Assembly (NCBI GenBank): GCA_010645155.1
Contig: CM021312.1
Coordinates: 8,001,150 to 8,065,149, forward strand
Direction: 5' to 3'
From: Tigriopus japonicus
Lineage: Eukaryota > Arthropoda > Copepoda > Harpacticoida > Harpacticidae
Length of the DNA: 64,000 nucleotides
How positions within the stretch are numbered: position 1 is the first letter of the stretch; each line of letters begins with the position of its first letter. The notes under the pieces are model-generated. The model was not told the DNA's origin. It worked only from the letters and a program-made list of their open reading frames with translations, and did no database searches. Below, in pieces: positions 44,201 through 56,287 of the stretch. Both the position numbers and the translations under genes were made by a program.

Positions 44201-47184
44201 CTCACTTAAAGCAGTTTGCAAGTCTTACTATAAAATTTACCAAAGAACACTAATTATAATGATTTCCGCATGAGATTCGCTGCAATTTAACCACTTGAAG
44301 CTCAAATAAGTTAAAAATCACCCCTCGTGCGATCATTGTTTAGATCTCTTCGCTTTGAGCCTTTTTCTTTCGCCTTTCAGCTTTAGCATTTTGTTTTTAT
44401 ATTAATCAAACGGCGATATTTTTAATGAATTATCATGTTACTGACACACCATATTCAACGAAAAAAGATTTCCTTCTTCAGCAATTTTAAGAATGCTTGA
44501 AATCCTTAGTAGTGCTGGAAAATAAGGTCATTGACACGCGAGTCTTTAGATTGGCAAATCGTGGTTGCCTGTGAGGTGGATCGGAACCTAGCGGTTTAAA
44601 TTATGTTTTCAAACCAAATTATTTAGCTATTGATACAGAGGCTTACCTTACAAGTCGTTAAAAGAGAATTGATCATTCAGATACTTTATAATCTAAGGAC
44701 ATAGACAATCACCCCACCTCGTAGGAACAGCAGCCAACATTGACTCCTTGCCAAGTTCAGTTGTAAAATTCTGACTTAGAAATCTAGTTCTAGAGAATTT
44801 ACTCCCGGCCGGTGTAAGAAAAACAGACGTAGAATAGTAGATCAAGAAGGATGATGCTTTATGCGTTGCAGAGAGTACAAGGCTGGCATACGTTACACTT
44901 GTCCTAGTTCATTGCATAAAAAAGCCCACGAAAAAAACGTCTGCGCCCATTGAGAACATCCTAAGAACAGGGGAGTGAGTGAGTGTGAAGTGAGGGGAAA
45001 ATGCGTCAATATATCACTGAGTTTGCGTACAAACAATATGGAGGCGACCCTCTCAAACGGCCATTAGCCATACGCTAAAAACTTGAACGCGATTGATTGC
45101 ATAACCAAGGATTGACTTGATATGTTGATCTTGATATCTCTTACCATGTTGATACGTTGTTAGTTCGACCACGAACGGAAGGACGTTTTCTGTTAATCAA
45201 ATATCAGATCGAATTCCGAACTAATGCCGAGCGTCCACTCACAGCCTTTGTTTACTTGAATGATGTGTCAGTCAGCATGTGACGTTCCAAGAGGCACCAG
45301 ACCACGGCTTACATGAATAATTACAATCAATGTATTTCTGAAGAATTTGTGTTAAATGAGAGGTAGACGAACGGCTGACAAAGCTACATGTTAATTTAGA
45401 AACAAACGTTCTTCTGCGGTCTCGGGTTGAGTTGAGACAGTCCAGCTCGTTGTTCTTTGACTCGCTCGCTTTCGTAGCTACCGCATGCAGTTAAGTGTGG
45501 GCCAATCATGGCATGGGAATCCCATCAGACCACTTTCCATGACCAATCGCGAAATCGGCGGAACTCGACTTGAATGCAAGGGCAACCTCGAATTCTAGGA
45601 AAATGGTTTGGAGGATGTGCTTGAACTCTTTGAGAGAGAGTGAGAATGATAAATTTAATGACTTCACAGGAAGTATAGTGTTCCAACATCTCGAACGAAT
45701 CTGTCATTTTGAACACATTGTACAAGATAGAGTGGCAGCTTACAGAAGATGGGAGAGAAACGGAAAAATTGGAAAATCTAGTGTGTTTGTTTTAAATATT
45801 TTGTAAATGTTCTGAAAATTCAATGTAACCACCATACAAGAGTCTAAATTTTTTTGGTTCGGTTGAAGCTCATTTTTGGGGATTTTTTGGTTGAGATTTG
45901 GGATTATCTAACGTCAAACACATAGTGAATTTTAATTTCAAAGTTAGTTTTCCATAAATATAATTTTCCAGTCACTGCTTTTGATTTCGTTCAAGCCGTC
46001 TTTCGACCGAAACTTTTGGTTTCGGTTAAGAGCCTTTTCGGCCCAACACTACTTTTTTACACAAAATGCAATTTCAAACCCAAATTTACAAAACGGCCAT
46101 TAATTTTTGAAAGGCCATTGAACGCGTAAAACGAATTATAGGATGCTATTTGTTGTGTACCTTAGTACAAAACAGATCGTAGCGATGAGGTAACGAGCGC
46201 ATGACTTCCCCGTGAATTTCTGAAGCAGAGCGGAACTTATCATTACGGTTCGGGAAAATATGTGATTCCCGTTAATTGGGTTTTCCCATTTTTGTTTTTT
46301 CCACAAAAATGCCATTTTTCTGACATTTCAAATGAATATCGCCTATTTTGTTTGTCCTTTGGGGACACGTCTCTTCAAAGTATTGGTTTAACGATGATTT
46401 TTAATTTTGTGATAAGTTTTTTATATCTAGAATAAACAATGAAATGAAACAATAATCAAACCAATGAAACAATAGCAAACATTCTCACTCTTTGCTCTTT
46501 TAATTGTGCACTATATATGATCATGCTTCTTTATCGATTTTTGATTCAAGACCAAGCCATTTTTGTCTACCATAGGATTATCACGCAAGCCACATTTTGG
46601 GTTTCAAAATGTTCTTTTTTAATTCGAGTTCGGTTGCATTTTCTCAATTCTCAAGGTTTAATGGCAGACAAAGTACCTCGGTCGAAAATTCACACTTTTT
46701 TCCGTGCTTAATATTATGTAGCAAAAAGTACAAGGGCCTCCTTGCTAGTACGAATCGAATCCGCAAGTCCAGGTCAGATTACGGATGGAGGGTTGAGAAA
46801 GCATGTGGACAGAGGGCGCAACACCATTTATCCCGCGCTCTTTCATAGGTGCAGAAGAACATTAATGGCCGATTCAAAGGTGGATGTTCCCACAGGGAGT
46901 ATCGTAAGGAGGGTAAGGTTCTGTCTCAGACAGCCCCGCGCTGTTCCTTCATGACGTTTCCGTCTAGTTTCTTTAGAAAGCTTGTTATTCGTTGAGCTTT
47001 TTTTTCAGAAAACTCGTGACACAGAAACCCTTGACTCACATGACAATAATCAGCATGTGTTGTTTCGGTTCTTCGTGCTGCCCCTGATCCACTTTGAAGC
47101 AAACTCCAACGATTAACTGTAAAACAATACAAGAGTGAGAGAGAACAATTGACACATGGAATCAGTTCAAAATAGTTCAGCATC
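41250..47184. other. Large intergenic region without recognised genes
   Basis: Contains presumed Pdk promoter sequence near its left end, homopolymer A/T runs (44050-44170) and one small fold-back MITE (listed). ORFs are short and lack similarity to families I know. Confidence 0.5.
43233..43393. mobile_element. Small fold-back MITE, 161 bp
   Basis: About 40-bp inverted arms sharing TATATCGAAGTTC and GACA, starting GTTAAACGACA and ending TGTCGCGTAAC (partial mismatch). The centre is ~80 bp. No clear duplication beyond TGC on both sides. Confidence 0.6.
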
Positions 47185-48339
47185 ATGAGAGGAGCCGTTG
47201 TGGCACTTTGTACTTTCTGTGATACTCATGGGCCAAAAATCAGTTTCTGTTCCCATGGTTGGAACGCACATCAACGTCGGGATCTTTTGACAAGGCCAGC
47301 ACTTCAAGAATCGAAGTCCTGTGAGGGATGTCGTTCTTTGCCCAAACAAAAGAGATTTTTGATGAGTGAAGATCCCAAAAATCGGACAATATTTGCTAGT
47401 GGTAATATTGACGACCATCCTGATGAAATGGTACGCTCCAGTTTAGAAAGTATTGCCAAACGATGTTTCAGCGTCGAGTCCTTTGGTCAGACCAAAAATG
47501 ACAAGACGGGCAAAGATTCCTTCTTTGTCTTCAGTGAGAAACGAACCTCAAGCTTGGTGCTGGCTTACAACTTCATTGTTCCAGACAACCAATACCTGCG
47601 AGGGTTTAAGCGGAAATATTGCCTGGCTACAGCTTTAAGTGATCCGTCAAATCTGATCGAGTCGATTGATGCCATCAGAAGACATATGAAAGACATTGTA
47701 AAGTCTATTAAAAGCCAAGCTGAGCATCGCTTCAAGCCCGTCACAAACACGTCTGCTTTGGTTGATCATTTCAGAAATAGGACGAACTCTTATCCCTTAA
47801 GAAATTTAAGTGTTGTTTTAAACAGATTAGACTTCTACCATTGGCTACACTACAAGTTTTTGGGGATCTTGAACGATCTCTTTCATTGGAAAACAGAAAC
47901 ATGCATCTCAAGTGCCTTGAGTACTTGCTCAGTAACCAAGGTTCCAACTTGGGACGAATTAAAGTCAGCTTTTGGTGACGACAAAATCATATTCACTGTG
48001 ATAAGGGCCGCTCTATCCAATTTGACAACTGAAATTACAAATAACCCCGAACCATCAAATTTCCAAAAAGGCCATGACCTGCTCAAGGTGTTTTTTCCCC
48101 ACCCATCTCAAGAATGCAATCCAAAGAGCGTTGATACTCACCCTCCTAACAATGCATCAATACGTGTCAATGTTGGACAATCACTCGTTGAATGTCACAA
48201 TTGTTCCATCTCAGTACCTGAGCTGACCTGTCAAATGAAGGCTGTCCTTAAAAGCTCTTCATTGCCTGAAAGTGTGAAGCTTCTTCAAATCAACCGACTG
48301 AAACAAGAATTGAGAAGTCTATCGGCTGTGAATGTCTGA
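47185..48339 (+). CDS. FLCN: Folliculin-like protein (short)
   Basis: 384 residues in one exon. Folliculin is a GAP for RagC/D GTPases at lysosomes and controls TORC1/TFEB signalling. The N-terminus MRGAVVALCTFCDTHGPKIS parallels MNAIVALCHFCELHGP. It is followed by CEGCRSLP (the family CEGCRSL motif) and a Longin-domain block DSFFVFSEKRTSSLVLAYNF, then LRGFKRKYCLATALSD. The C-terminal DENN-like part is much shorter and more divergent than in human FLCN (579 residues), ending VKLLQINRLKQELRSLSAVNV. The key Arg finger (Arg164 in human) cannot be placed with certainty, though GFKRKY is the local candidate. Possibly truncated, or downstream exons were missed. Confidence 0.78.
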   Translation: MRGAVVALCTFCDTHGPKISFCSHGWNAHQRRDLLTRPALQESKSCEGCRSLPKQKRFLMSEDPKNRTIFASGNIDDHPDEMVRSSLESIAKRCFSVESFGQTKNDKTGKDSFFVFSEKRTSSLVLAYNFIVPDNQYLRGFKRKYCLATALSDPSNLIESIDAIRRHMKDIVKSIKSQAEHRFKPVTNTSALVDHFRNRTNSYPLRNLSVVLNRLDFYHWLHYKFLGILNDLFHWKTETCISSALSTCSVTKVPTWDELKSAFGDDKIIFTVIRAALSNLTTEITNNPEPSNFQKGHDLLKVFFPHPSQECNPKSVDTHPPNNASIRVNVGQSLVECHNCSISVPELTCQMKAVLKSSSLPESVKLLQINRLKQELRSLSAVNV

Positions 48340-48392
48340 ATGGAATATATATGTATCTCCTTTATCTTCTTTCTAGCCATCATTCACACTCA

Positions 48393-48398
48393 AATAAA
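48393..48398 (+). terminator. Polyadenylation signal of the folliculin-like gene
   Basis: AATAAA 54 bases after the stop codon. Its proximity argues that the gene really ends here and is not a fragment of a longer ORF. Confidence 0.55.
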
Positions 48399-49087
48399 AA
48401 ACCCATACTTTATATGACAATTATTTACGTTTTAACCTTTTCTTCTCGGACTATACATAACTTAAAAAGAGTCATAGAGGACAAAAAAGATTAGGTTGTT
48501 GATTTTGTGCTCCGTAGTGTTGCGCCGCCCTTTTCTGGTGATTCTGTTCTTTCCTGTTCTGCGCTCGATCAAATAATTCAAACGGTCAGTTGCTCCGCAA
48601 CAAACGGTCGAGAATGAGATGCGATCGTAGAATTTTAGTGAAGCAATGAGACACCAGAGGCCACGACGGTACTACGGAGTAGACAAACAGGCCCAGCAGA
48701 TGTTTACAGAGCTTACCTAATTCAAGGATGACTCTACGAAGGATTCATTTCAAGGTCGAAGGACCTCCAGCTTAGGGCCAACACCGGGAATTTAGGACAT
48801 GCGATGACTGCCTTTGATTAAATGAATTTTGATTATTTTACTAATAACATTTGTTTTTGAGTGAATGGCGGAACTAACAACATTTTAACAATGGCAAATA
48901 ACCAGAGAAAGGATGTGTGTTCAAGTGAATGGTTGTATTTTATAACATTTCAAGGAGTGCAAAAAGTCATGTTATACTTAAGTATAAGTCTAACTACACT
49001 TTGTACAGTCTAGTTAAAATGTTCTTGTCCCTCATGGTGAAAGTGCGTTGCACAAGACCCATCATTCTACTCGCCCGCATGACGATA

Positions 49088-49360
49088 TCAGCAGTGTTCA
49101 CGGAATTTTATGTTCTGATCGAATATGACACCAAGATCTGTTTCCATGTCTACGCTCTCAAGTTCCTGGCCTTTCAGGATATCCTTGGGAGTGGTTTTTG
49201 GCCTCTTTCCAAACCTCATCATCTCACACTTATCCACATTGAAGGTCATTCCATTATTCGAGGCCCAATCTTCTGCTGAGCTCACTTTGGACTCATTTCT
49301 CGTCTTGAGGTTGCAAGATAATCCCAATAATCTTCAAATCATCAGCAAATTTTAGCATCT
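49088..49360 (-). pseudogene. LINE RT C-terminal fragment in copy 1
   Basis: Reads LKFADDLKIIGIILQPQDEK, then (after a stop and frame slip) AEDWASNNGMTFNVDKCEMM and RFGKRPKTTPKDILKGQELE, SVDMETDLGVIFDQNIKFRE. The FADD is RT motif C; the rest is the usual WS...N..KC..M.FG thumb region of Jockey/CR1-type LINEs. No upstream RT blocks are present. Confidence 0.8.
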
Positions 49361-49457
49361 TCGTGGATGTAGTCCAATCTAGCCATGAAGGTGCTCTCTT
49401 GTGGTTGGTTAACCGTTGATGTCTTGTGTGGACTGGTCTTCTCATAGTTGATCTTTC

Positions 49458-49688
49458 TCAAAGTTGAAGGACTTCAGCCAAAAGTAGTCTGTCTCTGTAT
49501 CTAAGGGTTGCCACTTCAATTCCACGTGCTTGTTCTTGTCTAACTTGTGATGTTTCCATTGCTTTTTCCCATTCATTTTCATGTTGAATCACCACACCAA
49601 AGTTTGCAGTAGTGACCAGAGAAGACCAATATTCCCTGAACCTTTTTATAGATCCTACGATCCAGTTCTTGTCCATCCATCTATCCAT
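49458..49688 (-). pseudogene. Conserved ORF in CAAGGA-family element, copy 1
   Basis: Reads RFREYWSSLVTTANFGVVIQ, HENEWEKAMETSQVRQEQAR and GIEVATLRYRDRLLLAEVLQ. The counterpart at 62626-62889 differs at only a few residues over ~60. Family unknown. It ends just before the RT segment. Confidence 0.45.
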
Positions 49689-50724
49689 TGAATGATCTGA
49701 CAGAGATCAAAGGCTCAAAAGCATGCTGAACAAAAAAATAAGTGACACAATTGACTTTGAGTAGTTCTCATCAATGGAGAATACGATGGTCTTGGATTAC
49801 GTGGGGCGACACACGACCCATACAAATTATCTTCCTCAATCAGCTTGACTGGATCTCTCTGTGCACTAAAACACTACAATGTGACACTTGGAGATGGCAA
49901 GATGACCAGAATGATCAGTAAATCCACAAGGTTTAGAGAGTGACTCCAACATTGAACAAGCCTTTCCAAGAATAGTTCAAAGACCACTTTTAAATACTGG
50001 CTTAAAATATTGAGTTAAAAGAAGACAAAAGGAACACAATTTCAGTTTTAAACAAGATAAGAAATGTTACCCCTCTCATTGAACCTTTCGTTCGAGTGGT
50101 CACCCTGTCAAACGAACAAACACTGACACCATATGGGGAATTCTCAAACTAAACCAGGGTTGCCATGGGCAAATGAAACAATATTATAATAGATAATTGA
50201 TTCACGTAAATATTTCAATAACTTTAAAGTTTCAAATCGATTTTCAAAATCCAATGTAATGAGCTTTGCTTATGAAAAGAAATGAACCGATTGTAACAAC
50301 ATGTTTGAGTGGCGTCCCTTACTGACTTCTCTTTTCCTCGCAAATGAATGTTAAACTTCTCTCAACCTAGAATTAATGACGGATCAGTGATGATCCAACG
50401 CAAGGTGGATTGATGACGTCATGGACACTGCTCTGAAATTCGTCCTCTAGTACAGTGGTTCTTGCCTAATTAATGAGCGGCGTCTTTTGACACGTGCAAG
50501 TACAGGGTCGGTGACCAAATTTAGACTGAAGTTTTTAACGCATAAGGGTGGAACTACACGGACAGGTTAAACTCTAGTGATGTGTTTCGAACCAGGAGTG
50601 CTGCCAGTTTTGACTCGGAAGTTTTTGGTGCTAAAAAGGGCAGGATGTATAGAACTTTTTGAAAAGGCCTAAACAGGGACCAATTTGACAACACTCAAAC
50701 TAGTTCGAGTTCGAGTTCCATCGA

Positions 50725-52512
50725 TAGTTATAGATAAAGGCTTTATATACAAAGAAAGGCAAAGGTCTGGAATCGAAGGTCTTCTCTGATTAGAGGGTTC
50801 CTCAGGACCCAAGTTCTGATTGGTAAATCAACCCCTTGCGCCAACGTGACTAGATGTGGCTTGTCTTGGAAGCTTTCAGGCCCCAAAAGATGTCCAGTTC
50901 ATGGCTTCTAAATGAAGATTAACATATTGAATGTTTTATACGACTAGGAAAGAGGGGCCCCAACAAATATATGAAGTTTTAGACATGAGATTGTATGAAA
51001 AAGTGGAAAGAGTCAACCCCTTTCTCTTTTGGACACCCTGATGATCTCTACTCTGCATGAGATTGGGAGTAGTGATGGGTTTCGAGTTGGAAGTGTTGCC
51101 ACTTTTTACGCGAAGTTTAATCGTCATCAAAATAAGCGAGTTGTAATAAACTTTTTGACCAAAGACCTAAACAAGGACTAATATGGCAACACTCGAACTA
51201 AATCGAGTTTGAGTTCCATTGGTAGCTATAAAAATGGATTTCGAGTTGGCAGTTCTGCCATTTTTTACTTGAGGGTTCGTAAATCTTGCCCTTAGAGAAG
51301 TTTAGTATACTGATGGGACACAAGCACAGATCATATAATGACTAGATGTCGCATTGGCCCGTTCCGTCGGCGAGAGAAAAGTGACACCACTTGGCCCAGC
51401 TGCGTTAGCTTCAAAATCTCAGGGCGACCGCGTGCTCATAAGTAACGACGCTCGCTCGCGTCGAGAACAAAGTACATACGGTACGTTGAGTTTGTTCAAG
51501 ATTTGGCCACGCTGGAATTTTTTTGAAAAGTTCGAAATTCCCACCATTTTAGGGTGTAGTGTTATGTACCAGCTGATGAAGCAAAGTTTTCCACCTTTTT
51601 CTCGCACAAAGCGAGGTCTAGCCATTATATGGTCTGTGGACACAAGCTGCAGCTTGAAGAGGAGTTTGGGCCAAGCAACAGTTTCAGCTGTGCTTGAAAG
51701 CTTGCAGGCAGTTTCAAGCACCTTCACCCGATGTCAGGCTTGCCAGTTAAAATTCAATGTTGGCCACCGGAAATGGAGTAAAATAGTTTGCACTCAAGTT
51801 TAACAAAGCATGCTTCATATAACCCCTAAGAAGGCAAATATCTTGAAAAATCTAGGAAAAAAATGGCAAATTCTGCAACAGCATAGGAGTTTCTGCTTCT
51901 ATTTTTAGATCAGGCAAAAAGGATAACAAATAGCTTGGCAACCCTGCTATTCACCATAGGTCCTCTGAGCCCTGTGGCTTGAATGCTTGGTTTAGCTTGA
52001 GGCAGCTGAAATGGAAACAAGCCCAGCTTGAAAAATTGAAGTGCTTGATAGCTTGGGAAATCCCATCAGTAGTGGTAAGCTTATTGACCCTAAAGGGCCA
52101 AAATGGCAAAAGTATGGCAAAATACGAACTCAAAATCCATCAGTAATTGGGAGGGCAAGGAGAAGACAGGGGATCTCAGTTCCTGAACAAAGGGTGGCAC
52201 TTCACATGCCATTTCCAAATTGGTGTTTCTGGACTTTGTTTGAGGAAAAGAAAAAAAATTCTACATAATTTTTAAATTTCTTTATGTAGTAAAATGTCAA
52301 TCTGTATCTGCAACATTTATCTATTGGCTTGAAAGCCATTTAATCGCAATTTTCCTCGGACAAAAGCTTTCAAGACATGCCACATCTAGTCACGCTGCCG
52401 CAAGGTGTTAATTGATCAATCAGAACTTGGGTCCCGAGGAACCCTCTAATCAGAGAAGACCTTCGATTCCAGACCTTTGCCCTTCGTTGTATATAAAGCC
52501 TTTAGTTATAGA
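50725..52512. mobile_element. Fold-back element with ~150-bp arms
   Basis: Arms 50725-50882 and 52362-52512 are inverted copies (shared AAGGCTTTATATACAA, AAGGTCTGGAATCGAAGGTC, CTTCTCTGATTAGAGGGTTC). The interior holds repeated short blocks (GATTTCGAGTTGGCAGT and related, also outside at 50576 and 52617) and the second 314-bp MITE. No coding potential. Target duplication not found. Confidence 0.65.
51325..51638. mobile_element. 314-bp MITE with CACAGAYC ends, copy 2
   Basis: Inverted relative to copy 1 at 36422; identical length; exact 8-bp duplications GACACAAG at 51317-51324 and 51639-51646. Inserted within the fold-back element at 50725-52512, so younger than it. Confidence 0.9.
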
Positions 52513-52524
52513 ATGTTGGTGATC

Positions 52525-52600
52525 GAGCTAGGAGGGCAAGTTGACTTGACAGAGACAATTCTCCAACTTTCTCTGTCATGTCAACTTGCCCTCCTAGCTC
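52525..52600. repeat. 31-bp-arm hairpin
   Basis: Arms 52525-52555 and 52570-52600 are complementary with a single mismatch; loop of 14 bases. Arm starts GAGCTAGGAGGGCAAGTTGA. It could be a tiny fold-back element or a microRNA-precursor-like hairpin; only the structure is visible here. Confidence 0.8.
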
Positions 52601-55600
52601 AATTCCAAACATAAAAATGGATTTCGAGTTTGCAGTGCTGCCATATTTTATGGCAGATAAGGTCTATTGCCTGTTGAAAAGTTTAGCTATGGTCAGCTTT
52701 TTGACCCTAAAAACCAAAGTGGCAAAACTCTGCCAAAAATCCAACTCAAAACACATCAGTACTAAATTCCTTGACAGGCTGCTTTTTCGACCAGGCAGGT
52801 CAGAGTTGACAAGTCAAAATTAGAATCAGAAAAACTCACCCAGGCTCTTTCCTGTTTTTCAATTTCTCTGGTCTCCCTTGTACTTTCCTATTGCGGTCCT
52901 CCTTCCTACTTAAACCAGTTTGGTCTTGAGTGCATTTCTGCTACGTTATTCACTGAATTGTGGGGTTAATTCAAGTGAGGTGCGTTATTTTCAGGCTGAT
53001 TTGGCATGCGGTGAGGCTGTTGGCTTGAAATTTGGTAGGTGTCTTAATCGAAAGTCAGCTGTTGATCGTTCGTCTAAATGGTCAAAACAAACGATCGACG
53101 CACTGAAAAACTACATACAATTGAAAGAAATTTGAAGGAAAAACAAGAAAATATCATCATGGTTTGAAGTTTGGATGTGTTAAGATTGCCCCAAAGGATC
53201 TATCCTTCTTCATCAACGCGACTGTTTGTCTTTTCCTGACCATAGAGAGGAGATTTCCAAATGTTTTGCTGGAATGGAATCAGTCAGTCATTCTACCCAA
53301 GTTGACGAGGATGTGAGACTTGATGGACTTTCAAATGGACGAATTAGAAGAAAGAAGTAGTGTTGGGACTTTAGCCACCCTGGAATCAAGTAGCTTGAGA
53401 CGGTACCAAAAGAAATGAGGCCTTAGAGGCTTGATGCCGGCTTGATGCCGGCTTCATGCCAAGGGGAAAATCTCTAGTGCTGCCATTTTTACGCCAGCTT
53501 ATACTTCGTCTTTTTCTAAAATATTAAACATTTTTCTAACCAATTGCAAAGGGTTATAGGCTTAATGCAAACTACATCTTTTAGCCAGTGATTCAAACTT
53601 GTAAGATAGGCTAATTTGACCTTTAAGATTGAGTGCTGACTTAAAATTTTTGCTTCCAACTTTCAAAATCGGGTGGCCTTTATACAAGATTACTCAGGGG
53701 GACGAAATCCCAAAGCCTTATGTAATCCAAGCTTTGACGGGCAATTGAAGTGAATACCTTATTTGATGCTTTTTCTAAACTTTAATCAAACCAACATCAG
53801 AAGAAATGTGTGTGTGTGTTTAAAGGAATTATTCGCTCTACTGATGCTAAAAAGTTGAACGGCAGGGATCCTCGCATCACCCTGAATTTTCTTTGTTATT
53901 GTTGATCACAACAACATTGTTTTCAAATATTCTAGTTTTCCACATCGCATGTCATGCAACATTTCCTTTTGGACCCTCTGCTCCAGAGTGCATAATTAAT
54001 TGAAATGGGCTGCCATGGCTCCCTCCTTTTTCGCGGCCCCTTGCAGATGTCTCCTCCCCAAGAAAACCCACAATTAAAAACAGTGTCTACAGTATGCAGA
54101 TGACCTGATTGTTTAGGCTCATTCTGCGGAAAATTTGCAATGTGCCATCTATCCTCTCCACAATTGTCCATGAAACCAAGACTAAAATTTCGGCTGAAAG
54201 CCCTTTTGGTCCATCACTTTTATTTACCATTTGACGTGTCACTTTTTCCATACAGATGAACGTACAAATGTATTTCCTTTAATTCATTGTATAGACCATG
54301 ACATGACCAAGGATTTCAATAAATATTCAATTTAATCATCATTGTCCCGATGAAGTTCTCCAAAATACAGTGTGGAAGCAAAAAAAAAAACGAAAAATCC
54401 TTGCCTTTGCCTCGCCTTCACACTTGTCTGTTGCCATCAATAGTTGCCAACTGGATGTGTGGCATCAACCAAGGCTTTGCTATCTGTTTCATGACCTCTA
54501 AGTACTCTTTTGCCCCCACTGTGAGGCGATTAGCAAATTAGAATGGCAGTAACTCATGGGTAGATCAAATTTCGTATAAACGGTAATTTTACAAAGTGTA
54601 ACAATCACAAACTCTCTTTACAGGGAATCCCATTCCTTGTAGTGGTATTAAAAAATCCGCCCTTGAAATATGCTGTTACAAAAATGACCTGAAATTGAAA
54701 GTTACAATTCATTTGATGCGGAAATTGATAAAATGTGTAGCATAACGAGAAGCGTTTATATTACACTCCGGATATTCTTTAGCAACCTTCTAAACGTCAC
54801 TTTTAACTGTGGCTTATGGAAAAATTTCAAAAATTGGACGGAGATTAGTTCAAACCGGCCATTTGCATTACTGTGCATACAAGAAATGATTTGGATTCCA
54901 AAATGCATTCCAAATAGCAATAGAACAATAAAAAACACTAGAATGTATTAGTTGAGAAAATTATGGAAGAGCTTATTTTGGGCACTTTTCCTGCTCTTTT
55001 GAAGTTGTTCTTCGACATGAAATGCTTGATTCCGACTTCCAGAAGGCTTGAAACAAGCCTGGCATCTATCGGCCTCAAGCCTCTAAAAGCTCGGCTCGTC
55101 CCATCAGTAGAAAGAAGCCTTATTTTGAGAAAGGTGTCTTATCCACAAGGATAAGTGTGAAACTAAGTGGCTCCCGAGAAGAAATGAGCGGCGGGTGATC
55201 AAAAACAAGACCAAAACGTCAACCCAATCCAAAATGCAAGCCAAACTGAGAAGCTCGCCACATCAAACCGACCCATTGGCATGGACCCGGCAAAGTTATT
55301 CGGATTTGTCAAGGTAAGTGAAACGTGCATGTGTAGCAATTACGTACTTCGTGATTTATGACATAATAAGCATGCTTTCTTTTAAGTTCCATCTCCCACC
55401 ATCCAAACACTTGATAAATTTTACTACTGACAATGAAAATGTCCATGAACCAATTCAACAATACTTCAAGCATCACCTACATTCAAGCCATACCTGTCAC
55501 TCTGACTAGAGCCTCTAAAGTAGAGCTAACTCCAGCCAAAGAAACTCAAACAACTCTAAATGTGTTGTCATCAATCTAGGTGTCCTTTGGAGCGAGATTA

Positions 55601-56285
55601 TGTTGTTATTCATTTATGTGAATATACGAATATACCAGCATTTTGTATTCAGGGACATGATCCTGTACATAGAGAAAGATTTTCTGCTTAATATGGATTA
55701 ATAAAATAAATCCATATCAAATATTCCTCTAAAAAGTGAACTTATTTATAATTAGTTTTTGTCATATTGAGGCCAAGGCCTGAATTGCAGCCTTAAATTG
55801 GTTCAATTTTAAACCCCTTGCATGTCAACTCTCATATTCTTCTTGAATTCTGTTCTTATACATGTCCCATTTCAGCTTTATTTGTTTTTTCTCAGTCAAG
55901 GATAGGGTGCAATATCGTATTTTTAATGTTGTGAGTGCACGTTGACCTAACATAAATAAATATAGATTGAGCAACTTTCAGTGAATTTTTTTTACAAATT
56001 GTTAAGGTATGATGACGAACCATTTTTAGAAACATAGTATGATGTTACATCTCAAAATAGTCTTATTACATTATTAATTTGATTTCACATTCCTCAAAGA
56101 TGCTGTGTACTCAAATATTGAAGCAATTCCTGTTACATACGTTGATTATATTAAAAGATATATTCTTTCTTTAGTTTCACTCTTTCTCTCCATCTAACTA
56201 TTGTCCATTATTATCAAAAATTAATGAAGAAATTCTTGTTCAATGAAAAATAACTTATCGCAATAGACATTATCATTACTATATA
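52601..56285. other. No confident gene; possible transposon relic
   Basis: AT-rich. At 54525-54660 about 120 bp resembles, inverted, the interior of the 1287-bp MULE-like element (26944-27060; shared CTACAAGGAATGGGATTCCC), so part of this tract is an old related element. One possible small two-exon gene is listed separately. Confidence 0.45.
55281..55509 (+). CDS. Possible small two-exon gene, 51 residues
   Basis: ATG at 55281 opens MDPAKLFGFVK, ended by a perfect AAG|GTAAGT donor at 55313. An acceptor CTTTCTTTTAAG precedes 55387, giving FHLPPSKHLINFTTDNENVH and EPIQQYFKHHLHSSHTCHSD before TAG. Phase 0 on both sides. No family recognised and no promoter or poly(A) evidence; may be chance or a fragment of a larger gene. 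Confidence 0.22.
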
Positions 56286-56287
56286 TA

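Larger units (their letters stand above)
48723..50464 (-). mobile_element. CAAGGA-family element carrying LINE RT fragment, copy 1
   Basis: 1742 bp, ends CAAGGATGACTC and (inverted) CAAGAACCACTG, flanked by exact 7-bp duplications CCTAATT (48716-48722, 50465-50471). It matches 61769-63610 in inverted orientation over its full length. Minus strand carries first a conserved ORF (49458-49688) and then an RT fragment (49088-49360). The short-TIR, 7-bp-duplication structure is that of a DNA transposon, although the cargo is from a retroelement. Confidence 0.85.
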
